Notes under the pieces: generated by a model
Seen by the model: the letters and a program-made list of their open reading frames with translations, nothing else
Database searches by the model: none
What the model was told of the DNA's origin: nothing
Position numbers and translations under genes: made by a program
In this document: positions 14,037 through 21,312 of the stretch, in pieces
Numbering within the stretch: position 1 is the first letter of the stretch
How the letters are laid out: every line of letters begins with the position of its first letter
NCBI GenBank assembly: GCA_016929555.1
Contig: JAFGIO010000065.1
Span: forward strand, 1 to 39,856
Origin: Deltaproteobacteria bacterium
GTDB lineage: Bacteria > Desulfobacterota > Syntrophia > Syntrophales > JAFGIO01
DNA: 39,856 nt
Reading direction: 5' to 3'

Positions 14037-15317
14037 ATGCTCGATGACAAGCTGCCGGAGTTCCAAAAGCACCTTCTGGAAAAGAATCTGGTCCCGGCTA
14101 AGAACGTGCCGTTCTATGCCAATTGGGTAAGCCGGTTTCTCGATTATGCAAGACGCAATGAATTGTCCGCCTTGGAATATCGGGAATCTACGGTTTTGGG
14201 TTTTTTGGATTTACTGAAAAAAGACAAGCATGTTCTGGATTGGCAGCACCGTCAGGCAAATGATTCTATCATGCTTTATTATTTTAACTATCTTAACGAG
14301 ACAGATGCCCGATCGGTAAAAGCTTTATCATCTGGTAGCGTGCAGGAAACCATTCAAGAAACGAGACGCCTGATTCGCCTGAAACATTATTCATACAGCA
14401 CGGAAAGAACCTATCTCCATTGGATCGAACGGTTTCTCGAATATGCCAGGCAAACGGGGGGAAAAACAATTTCCGAGACCGGCGAATCCGATTTCAAGAA
14501 TTTCCTCAGCCATCTTGCCCTTAAACAGCGGGTTTCCGCTTCCACGCAGAACCAGGCCTTTAACGCGGTTTTATTTTTCTTCCGACATATCCTGGGAAAA
14601 GAAGCGGGAAATCTTGCCCATACCGTCCGCGCAAAGCGAGGGAAGAAACTGCCCGTGGTCTTTTCTGTAGAAGAGGTTAGACGATTATGGGCCTGTATGA
14701 CGGGCAGGGATTTGCTCATCGCCGGGCTGATCTACGGTGCGGGGTTGAGGCTGATGGAACTCGCCCGTCTGAGAGTCAAGGACATAGATTTTGATTTGAA
14801 TACGGTAACCGTCCGAAGCGGCAAAGGTGATAAGGACAGGACGACAATCCTGCCGGCAAAGGTTAAAGATCTCCTTAGGAAACACTTGGTCGAAGTCAAA
14901 AGCCTGCATGAGCGGGATCTTTCCCGAGGATACGGCGAAGTCCATCTTCCCGATGCGTTGAGCAGAAAATACCCCAACGCGGGCAAAGAATGGGCCTGGC
15001 AATACGTTTTTCCTGCCAGCAATCTTTCTGTCGACCCGCATGGCGGCAGGGTGGCCCGCCATCATATCAGCGACTCCGCCATCCAGGAGATCATAAAAAA
15101 GGCCGTCAGGAAGGCCGGCATTCCCAAACACGGCTCGGTGCATACGCTGCGCCACAGCTTCGCGACCCATTTGCTGATGAACGGCGTCAACATCCGGGAG
15201 GTGCAGGAGTTGCTCGGCCATAAAAACGTGGAAACGACGATGATCTACACGCATGTGCTGCGGGATATGTCCAAAGCCCCGAAGAGCCCGCTGGATCTCC
15301 TTCTGGAAGGATCGTAA
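14037..15317 (+). CDS. intI: Integron integrase with duplicated N-terminal core-binding domain
   Basis: 426 residues (427 if TTG 14034 is used). Numbering from the TTG, the tyrosine recombinase residues are R239 (GAGLRLMEL), K264, H370 and R373 (HTLRHSFATHLL), H396 (LLGHKNVETT) and Y405 (MIYTHV). Between the arginine and HxxR lies the IntI-specific insertion: LPDALSRKYPNAGKEW, WQYVFPAS, then DPHGG and RHHISDSAIQ. XerC/D lack it. IntI1 has 337 residues; the extra 90 are a second SAM-like domain. Residues about 1-90 repeat the pattern of 105-190 (YANWVSRFLDYAR versus YLHWIERFLEYAR). It recombines attI and attC sites. The ribosome site is weak. Confidence 0.93.
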   Translation: MLDDKLPEFQKHLLEKNLVPAKNVPFYANWVSRFLDYARRNELSALEYRESTVLGFLDLLKKDKHVLDWQHRQANDSIMLYYFNYLNETDARSVKALSSGSVQETIQETRRLIRLKHYSYSTERTYLHWIERFLEYARQTGGKTISETGESDFKNFLSHLALKQRVSASTQNQAFNAVLFFFRHILGKEAGNLAHTVRAKRGKKLPVVFSVEEVRRLWACMTGRDLLIAGLIYGAGLRLMELARLRVKDIDFDLNTVTVRSGKGDKDRTTILPAKVKDLLRKHLVEVKSLHERDLSRGYGEVHLPDALSRKYPNAGKEWAWQYVFPASNLSVDPHGGRVARHHISDSAIQEIIKKAVRKAGIPKHGSVHTLRHSFATHLLMNGVNIREVQELLGHKNVETTMIYTHVLRDMSKAPKSPLDLLLEGS

Positions 15318-15348
15318 CCGCCCTCGCGGTGTTCTACGAAACATGACG

Positions 15349-15363
15349 GGATTTTAAAAATCC
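15349..15363. terminator. Small AT-rich hairpin between intI and metG
   Basis: GGATTTT-A-AAAATCC between two convergent genes. It could act as a weak bidirectional terminator; the stem is short. Confidence 0.3.
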
Positions 15364-15377
15364 GAAAGATCAAAAGA

Positions 15378-17279
15378 TCAGCGGATGTTGGCGCCGGGCT
15401 TCGGCTCGCGGTCGAAGGACAGGACGGTCAGCCCCTCGGCTGTATCGGTGGCGAGGAGCATGCCCCGGGATTCAACGCCCATGAGCTTCGTGGGTTTCAG
15501 ATTGACGACGACGGCGATCTTCCTGCCGATCAGCTCTCCCGGCTTGTAATCCTTGGCGATGCCCGCCACGATGGTCCGCTCTTCGCCCACGTCGATTTTC
15601 ATCTTGATGAGCTTGTTCGATTTGGGAACGGCCTCCGCTTCCAGAACGGTGGCCACCCGCAGGTCCACCTTCTCGAAATCGGCATAGTCGATCTCGGCCT
15701 TGAAGGGAGGTGCCTGTTCCTTGGGCGTTTCCGCTTTTTCCTCCTTGCGGTATTCGACGCGTGGGAAGAGCGCGCCCGCGGGTTTCAGTTCGTTTCCTTC
15801 GGCCAGTCCTCCCCATCGGCGGATGCTGTCGAAATCCTGAACCGTCCCGTCTTCGATTCCGAGCTGCGCCATGATCCTTTCAGACGCCCCGGGCATGAAG
15901 GGCGCGATGAGAACGGACACGACCCGCAACGCCTCGAGAAGATGGTGCATCACACCGTTCAAGCGCCCTTTTTGGTCCGGATTTTTGGCCAGGACCCAGG
16001 GCTCGCTTTCGACGATGTACCGGTTCAGTGCGTTGATGAGTTCCCAGACGGCGATAAGGGCCTTGTGAAAGGCGAGATCCTCGAAATTTTTCTCCACCTC
16101 CGCGACCACCCGCGAGGCGAGGTCCCGGAGTATCCGGTCTTCGTCAGCCGGAGGACCCGCCGGCGGGACCCGTCCCCCGCAGAATTTCGAGGCCATGGTC
16201 AGGGTGCGGCTCACCAGGTTGCCCAGATCGTTCGCCAGATCCGAGTTGATCCGCTGGACGAAGGCCTCCTCGCTGAAGCTGGAGTCGAGGCCGAAGACCA
16301 TATCGCGGAGCAGGAAGTATCGGAAGGCGTCCAGGCCGTACTTGTCCTTGAGCATGAGCGGCTTCACGACGTTGCCCAGGGTCTTGGACATCTTGCTCTG
16401 GTCGACGTTCCAGTAGCCGTGGACGTTCAGGTGCCGGCAGGGTTCGATTCCCGCCGCCTTGAGCATCGTCGGCCAGTAGATGCCGTGGGGCTTCAGGATG
16501 TCCTTGGCGATGAGATGCTGGGCGGCAGGCCAGAAGGTGCGGAATTTTTCCCCGTCGGGATAACCGATGGCCGTGATGTAGTTGATCAGGGCGTCGAACC
16601 ATACATAGGTCACGTACTGGTCGTCGAAGGGAAGGGTGATCCCCCAGATGAGCCTGGTCTTCGGCCGGGAGATGCAGAGATCCTCAAGGGGTTCCCGGAG
16701 AAAGGCTAGGGCCTCGTTCCGGTAGCGCTCGGGCCGAATGAAGTCGGGATGGTCCTTGATGTAGCCGATGAGCCAGTCCTGGTATTTGCTCATGCGAAAA
16801 AAGTAGTTGCTTTCCTTGCGGTATTCGGGCTCGCTCTGGTGGTCCGGGCATTTTCCCTCCTGGAGCTCCTTCTCCATGTAGAACCGCTCGCAGCCCACGC
16901 AGTAATACCCTTCGTATTCGCCGAAGTAGATGTCGCCGGCCTCGTAGACCTTCTGGAGAATTCTTCGGACCGTTTCGACATGGTCGTCGTCGGTCGTCCG
17001 GATGAAGTAATCGTTCGTGACGGCGAGTTCCGGCCAGAGGGCCCGGAACTGCGCGCTGACCTGGTCCGCATAGGCCTTCGGCGACATGTTCGCCTTCCGG
17101 GCCGCCTCGGCGATCTTGTCGCCGTGTTCGTCCGTTCCCGTGCAGAAATAGGTCCGGTAGCCGCGGAGACGGTGGTAACGGGCCAGAACATCGGCGACGA
17201 TGGTGGTGTAGGCATGGCCGATGTGGGGAGAGGCGTTCACGTAGTAAATGGGAGTCGTAATGTAGAAATTCTTTTCCAT
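15378..17279 (-). CDS. metG: Methionyl-tRNA synthetase
   Basis: 633 residues. The class I HIGH motif is HIGHAYTT near residue 20, a zinc knuckle CVGC...CPDH lies at about 128-146, and KMSK appears as SKMSKTLGN near 297. A C-terminal tRNA-binding OB fold (about 530-633: YADFEKVDLRVATVLEAEAVPKSNKL) is fused, as in E. coli-type long forms. It charges initiator and elongator tRNA-Met. It follows the tmk-holB-ricT genes on the same strand. The integron lies immediately beyond its 3' end. Confidence 0.96.
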   Translation of the reverse strand: MEKNFYITTPIYYVNASPHIGHAYTTIVADVLARYHRLRGYRTYFCTGTDEHGDKIAEAARKANMSPKAYADQVSAQFRALWPELAVTNDYFIRTTDDDHVETVRRILQKVYEAGDIYFGEYEGYYCVGCERFYMEKELQEGKCPDHQSEPEYRKESNYFFRMSKYQDWLIGYIKDHPDFIRPERYRNEALAFLREPLEDLCISRPKTRLIWGITLPFDDQYVTYVWFDALINYITAIGYPDGEKFRTFWPAAQHLIAKDILKPHGIYWPTMLKAAGIEPCRHLNVHGYWNVDQSKMSKTLGNVVKPLMLKDKYGLDAFRYFLLRDMVFGLDSSFSEEAFVQRINSDLANDLGNLVSRTLTMASKFCGGRVPPAGPPADEDRILRDLASRVVAEVEKNFEDLAFHKALIAVWELINALNRYIVESEPWVLAKNPDQKGRLNGVMHHLLEALRVVSVLIAPFMPGASERIMAQLGIEDGTVQDFDSIRRWGGLAEGNELKPAGALFPRVEYRKEEKAETPKEQAPPFKAEIDYADFEKVDLRVATVLEAEAVPKSNKLIKMKIDVGEERTIVAGIAKDYKPGELIGRKIAVVVNLKPTKLMGVESRGMLLATDTAEGLTVLSFDREPKPGANIR

Positions 17280-17380
17280 GCCTTACCTGCCTTTTGGTAT
17301 GTCTCCGGCTTCCCCCTGCGATCCGACCGTCCTGAGGTCGGCGGCGGGTACTCTTTCCGAGGCAAGCCGGATCTCGATGA

Positions 17381-18178
17381 TCAGGCATCCTTCATGTGAA
17401 TGGTGATTTCCTTGCCGTTCTCCAGTTCCACGGAAACTTCGCCGGCAAGAACGTTCTGGCGTACGACCTTTCCCGGTCCCTCCGCGGTGGGAATGATCTT
17501 CCCGCACTTGGGCATATCCTTGCGCATTGCCACGTACCCGTCGTATTCGAAGGACAGGCAGCACATCAGACGGCCGCAGATGCCGGAGATTTTATCCGGA
17601 TTGAGAGACATATTCTGTTCCTTGGCCATCTTGACGGATACCCGATCGAGGTTGCGCAGCAGACTGGCGCAGCAAACCTCGCGGCCGCAGATGCCGAAAC
17701 CCTTGACCATGCGGGCTACCTGCCTGGCTCCGATCTGTCTCAGCTCTATCCTGGTCTTGAATCGCTGGACCAGATCCTTCACGAGCTCCCTGAAATCGAC
17801 ACGGTTTTCGGCTGAGAAATAGAAAAGGAGTTTGCTCCGGTCAAAGAGGCTCTCCACCGCGATCAATTTCATGGGAAGGCCGCGTATTTTGATCCTTTCC
17901 TGGCAGAATTGGCGGGCACCCCCCTCCAACCGCTGATTCTCCTCCCGGATTCTCAAGTCCTCATCCGTAGCTTTGCGTACCACCTGTTTCAGGTTGGCCG
18001 GCGCGGCTTGGGGGAGCCGGGGTGAAACGTCCGTAGCCACCATTCCGATGACGATCCCATTGTCGGTATCGACGATGACCAGATCGTTCTTCACAATGGA
18101 TGCATCGGTGCATCCAAAGCTGTAAACCTTCCCTTCCTTTTTGAACTTGATTCCAACGATGAGTTCCAGAGATTCCAT
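17381..18178 (-). CDS. ricT: PSP1-domain protein, RicT/YaaT-like
   Basis: 265 residues. The PSP1 C-terminal region has FYFSAENRVDFRELVKDLVQRFKTRIELRQIG, then two cysteine clusters, GICGREVCCASLL and GICGRLMCCLSFEY. In Bacillus RicT similar cysteines bind an Fe-S cluster within the RicAFT complex that modulates RNase Y and phosphorelay activity; the function in Proteobacteria is not settled. ATG 18178 is chosen at the start of conserved sequence (LIVGIKFKKEGKVYSFG); the open frame extends to 18250, overlapping the holB stop. It lies between holB and metG. Confidence 0.85.
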   Translation of the reverse strand: MESLELIVGIKFKKEGKVYSFGCTDASIVKNDLVIVDTDNGIVIGMVATDVSPRLPQAAPANLKQVVRKATDEDLRIREENQRLEGGARQFCQERIKIRGLPMKLIAVESLFDRSKLLFYFSAENRVDFRELVKDLVQRFKTRIELRQIGARQVARMVKGFGICGREVCCASLLRNLDRVSVKMAKEQNMSLNPDKISGICGRLMCCLSFEYDGYVAMRKDMPKCGKIIPTAEGPGKVVRQNVLAGEVSVELENGKEITIHMKDA

Positions 18179-18249
18179 CCGCCTGTACCGGGAAAACGCA
18201 AATATCAATAAACACAGGGCCTTCTGAAGAAGGCTCCGTTGATATTCCA

Positions 18250-19233
18250 TTATTTTTTCAAGAGTTTATACAGCATCAGCTCCAATGTCAACGCTTTATT
18301 GGCGTTGCCTTCGATGGCCTTCGCCGCCCCTTCCACCGACCGGATACAGTCGATGATCTCCACTCCGGACAGTCTTTCGGCTACATCTTCGATCACATCG
18401 AGGCGGTCTCCGTTGATGAGGGCGCCGACCTCTCCCGTTTCCTTGTAGATCAGGGCGTCTCGATAACAGTTCATGAGAATGGCGAGACGGTCCGTGATCT
18501 CTTTCCGGTCCTGGCCGAGCTCGGCGACGAAGGCGAGCGTCTCCAGGGGATCCGTCCTGTTCATGGCGGCGATGGTGTTCATGGCGGTTTGCCTGAAGTT
18601 CAGGAATGACTCCCGGTTGGTTTCCATGGCCGCGGCGATGCTCCCTCCCGCCGACGCGGCAAGCAGGCGCGCCGCATCCTCTTCGATAGAACGGCGTTCG
18701 CTCAGGAACCTGGCGACGGTCGACGCCGGCAGGGGGTTGAAGCGAACCTGCTGGCATCGGGATAGAATGGTCAGCGGCAGAAAATGGGGCCGTGCGGTGA
18801 TCAGGATGAGTACGTGGGCCGGCGAGGGCTCTTCAAGCGTTTTCAGCAGGGTGTTCGCCGCAACCGCGTTCATCCTGTCGGCGTCCGCCATGATGATGAC
18901 CCGCCTCCCGCCCTCGGCGGGCCGGAATTTCATGTGGTCCTGAAGTTCGAGGATGGCCTGCCTCTGGATGAAGGGGCCTTTCGCCTCGACGTTCACGATA
19001 TTGGGATGGTTTCCGTGATCCGCCTTCAAACAGGAAGGGCACGTATCGCAGGCGTCGAGGATCTCGGAAGCGCGTCCGCAGTTAAGCGCCTTCGCGAAGG
19101 CAGCGGCCGTCGTTCGCTTTCCGACGCCCTTCATTCCATAGAAAAGGTAGGCCTGCGCGATGCGTCCCTTGGCCATGCTGGCCTGCAGAACGGCGATCTG
19201 CTTTTCGTGGCCGTATATATCTTTGAAAGACAT
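18250..19233 (-). CDS. holB: DNA polymerase III delta' subunit
   Basis: 327 residues of the clamp-loader AAA+ family. A Walker A-like GMKGVGKRTTAAAFA, zinc cysteines CDTCPSC, the GGRRVIIMADADRMNAVAANTLLKTLEEPSPAHVLILIT Walker B/sensor region and LSRCQQVRF (sensor 1) are present. delta' is normally the ATPase-inactive stator of the clamp loader; here the P-loop lysine and threonines are retained. It lies between tmk and ricT, the common bacterial order. Confidence 0.92.
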   Translation of the reverse strand: MSFKDIYGHEKQIAVLQASMAKGRIAQAYLFYGMKGVGKRTTAAAFAKALNCGRASEILDACDTCPSCLKADHGNHPNIVNVEAKGPFIQRQAILELQDHMKFRPAEGGRRVIIMADADRMNAVAANTLLKTLEEPSPAHVLILITARPHFLPLTILSRCQQVRFNPLPASTVARFLSERRSIEEDAARLLAASAGGSIAAAMETNRESFLNFRQTAMNTIAAMNRTDPLETLAFVAELGQDRKEITDRLAILMNCYRDALIYKETGEVGALINGDRLDVIEDVAERLSGVEIIDCIRSVEGAAKAIEGNANKALTLELMLYKLLKK

Positions 19234-19239
19234 GCGAAA

Positions 19240-19881
19240 TCAGATTGCCAACAGCTTTGCGAGGTGGCCTTCCACCTCGCTTTGAATCTGCGAGATTTCA
19301 CGGGAGGCATCGATGATGCGAAAACGATGGGGCTCCTCGGCGGCCGCCCGCAAGTATCCCTCCCGGACCTTTCGGTGGAAGGCCGCCTCTTCTCCTTCGA
19401 AGCGGTCGTCGACGGCATCGAGCCCCTTGTTGGACCTTCTCGCCCTTACCCGCATCAGGGCCGTCTCCACGGGAAGATCGAAAAGCAGGGTGAGATCGGG
19501 TCGCAGAGATCCCGTTGAAAAGGCATTCAGGGTCTTTATGAGACCGATGTCCAAACCCCTTCCAAATCCCTGGTAAGCGACGGTGGCGTCGATAAAGCGG
19601 TCGCACAGGACCGCCTTTCCTTTCTCCAATGCCGGCTCGATCACTTCCTTTACGTGCTGGGCGCGGTCGGCTGCGAAAAGCAGCAGTTCCGCCTTTGCAG
19701 CGGGTTCGGAAAGGGTTTTTGTCAGAAGGATCTCACGGATTCTTTTTCCAAAGGGCGTACCCCCCGGTTCCTCGGTGAGGACAAAGGGAATCCGCAGCCT
19801 CTGCAGGTATTCGCCGGCAAGCGCAGCCTGCGTTGTCTTTCCGCAACCCTCGATGCCTTCAAAGGTGATCAGCCGGCCCAT
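19240..19881 (-). CDS. tmk: Thymidylate kinase
   Basis: 213 residues. P-loop FEGIEGCGKTTQ (residues about 7-18), the dTMP-binding DRFIDATVAYQGFGRG, and the LID-like arginines in RARRSNKGLDAVDDRFE are present. It phosphorylates dTMP to dTDP for DNA synthesis. The open frame runs far upstream through a terminator hairpin, so ATG 19881 is chosen; ATG 19914 is an alternative, and both have weak ribosome sites. holB begins seven bases after the stop. Confidence 0.93.
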   Translation of the reverse strand: MGRLITFEGIEGCGKTTQAALAGEYLQRLRIPFVLTEEPGGTPFGKRIREILLTKTLSEPAAKAELLLFAADRAQHVKEVIEPALEKGKAVLCDRFIDATVAYQGFGRGLDIGLIKTLNAFSTGSLRPDLTLLFDLPVETALMRVRARRSNKGLDAVDDRFEGEEAAFHRKVREGYLRAAAEEPHRFRIIDASREISQIQSEVEGHLAKLLAI

Positions 19882-20101
19882 GGATCGTCTCTGCCTGAAA
19901 TCATCGGACCCCATCTCTTTGCCTTGCCGGCATTCCCTTGCCGAATATGTCCCTCTTGCAGCACTTTCCCTTCTTTCCCGTTGCCTCTGCAGCGGTTGAA
20001 AAAGAAACGCGGCCGGCAACCCTTCCTGGAGAGGTGAATTGTCTCGCAGAATGAAAGAAAGAGGAATGGCCCCTGAATGCGGGATGCGGGGGAGGGGAAA
20101 C

Positions 20102-20129
20102 ATCCTGCCCGACAAAGCCCGGGCAGGAT
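20102..20129 (-). terminator. Hairpin after the ferredoxin gene
   Basis: Ten-base-pair stem ATCCTGCCCG/CGGGCAGGAT with an eight-base loop, 33 bases after the ferredoxin stop. In the minus direction it is followed by GTTTCCCC, a poor U-tract. It separates the ferredoxin group from tmk; nothing else is seen in 19882-20101. Confidence 0.55.
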
Positions 20130-20162
20130 TCTCCCGTTGATGGAACGATCAATTCCTTGTGA

Positions 20163-20339
<177 letters not shown>

Positions 20340-20398
20340 CTATTACGTCTCCTTCTGATAATTTCATTGACCCTTCAGGCCGATCCCGAAGGGTCCGC

Positions 20399-20623
20399 TT
20401 ACCCAACGGATACGACCTCCTTGACTTCGGGGATCTTATCCTTCAGAAATTTCTGGATTCCCTGTTTCAAGGTTATCTCCGACATGGGACAACCCTGGCA
20501 GGCCCCCAGGAGTTTTACCTTCACGACGCCGTCTTCGGTCACCTCGATCAGATCGACATCGCCGCCGTCGGCCTGCAGGTTGGGCCTTATCTGGTTGATC
20601 GCTTCCTTAACCTTCTCTTTCAT
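20399..20623 (-). CDS. NifU C-terminal-domain iron-sulfur scaffold protein
   Basis: 74 residues: VKEAINQIRPNLQADGGDVDLIEV then VKVKLLGACQGCPMSEITLKQGIQKFLK. This is the stand-alone NifU_C (Nfu) domain with its CxxC pair that holds a transferable [4Fe-4S] cluster. It probably supplies clusters to apoproteins. It directly precedes the ferredoxin gene (about 60 bases) and follows the lipoprotein gene. Confidence 0.93.
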   Translation of the reverse strand: MKEKVKEAINQIRPNLQADGGDVDLIEVTEDGVVKVKLLGACQGCPMSEITLKQGIQKFLKDKIPEVKEVVSVG

Positions 20624-20698
20624 GGTCGGACCTCCCTTGTTCGTACATTCCTTCCCGGAGCTTCCTGGGCGATGCCGAGATCCTGCGCGCCGGCCGCT

Positions 20699-21286
20699 TC
20701 AATGGGGCATCTCGTCCAGCATCTTCTTTACGAGCTTCTTGGCGACGTCGTTCAGGTTCGGTTTGATGAGGATGTATTTTTCCGTAATGTGATGCCCCGC
20801 CTTCCAGAGAATCTTCCCGGTGCCGGCATCGACCATCTTGACAGCCAGGCCGACCTTTGCCACCTTGTCGCCGTCTTCGATGGTATAGTTCCAGTAGTCC
20901 ACCTGGAAGACCAAAAAGGCGTCGATCTTGGAGACATCGCCGATCTTTTGGCTCAGTTCGGGATCGGAATAATTGACCGTCTTGAACTTGGCCAGATAGT
21001 CCAGGAGGACCTTTCTGTACTCCTCGCTGGACATCAGTTGTCCGGTGATCGTATCGGATGCCACCACATCGCTGAACCACTTCTTATCGATCAGGACGCC
21101 GGCAATGATCTGATCGATGGTTCCCCTTGCCTCTTCGTAAGTTCCCACATCAACGGGCAGTACACCCACAGCTTTGGGGTGGAAATCCTTTGCCTCCGGA
21201 GCCACCTGGGAATAGCGCAGCCCGCCGCATGCCGTGATCATAAGCAACAGGAGAGCCGCCCCTGAAAGGATATGCCATCTTTTCAT
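20699..21286 (-). CDS. Lipoprotein of unknown function
   Basis: 195 residues with a signal peptide and lipobox: a hydrophobic ILSGAALLLLMITAC with Cys20 as the lipidated residue. The mature part (AVGVLPVDVGTYEEARGTIDQIIAGVLIDKKWF ... AFLVFQVDYWNYTIEDGDKVAKVGLAVKMVDAGTGKILWKAGH) resembles the CsgG/TolB-N-like fold of periplasmic or outer-membrane lipoproteins in which a variable-name gene product is turned into an expression of metabolic state; I do not recognise a named family. GGAGG lies ten bases before ATG 21286. It starts 27 bases after the ispH/ubiA stop. Confidence 0.7.
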   Translation of the reverse strand: MKRWHILSGAALLLLMITACGGLRYSQVAPEAKDFHPKAVGVLPVDVGTYEEARGTIDQIIAGVLIDKKWFSDVVASDTITGQLMSSEEYRKVLLDYLAKFKTVNYSDPELSQKIGDVSKIDAFLVFQVDYWNYTIEDGDKVAKVGLAVKMVDAGTGKILWKAGHHITEKYILIKPNLNDVAKKLVKKMLDEMPH

Positions 21287-21312
21287 CGTCGTTACACCTC
21301 CCCAACGCATTT

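Larger units (their letters stand above)
9423..15317. mobile_element. Chromosomal integron with toxin-antitoxin cassette array
   Basis: The element consists of an integron integrase on the plus strand (14037-15317), an attI-type junction near 13856-13862, and minus-strand cassettes running away from it toward 9423. All cassette genes share one orientation, opposite to intI, as in known integrons. Proximal cassettes are bounded by recombination sites whose core boxes are reciprocal. Cassette 1 (13129-13861) is HigBA-like. Cassette 2 (12573-13128) is BrnT plus antitoxin. A gene-less cassette follows (12432-12572), then cassette 3, Phd/ParE (about 11723-12431). Distal elements (HicA, RHH/MazF, nucleotidyltransferase) lack matching core boxes and appear decayed. 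The outer left boundary is not resolved. Confidence 0.85.

Noticed and set aside
14037-15317. Interpretation as XerC/D or a phage integrase
   Set aside because: The IntI-specific insertion (LPDALSRKYP...WQYVFP...RHH) and adjacent attC sites favour an integron integrase.
9423-15317. Genomic island inserted at a tRNA gene
   Set aside because: No tRNA-like cloverleaf or direct-repeat ends were found next to intI or at the far end.
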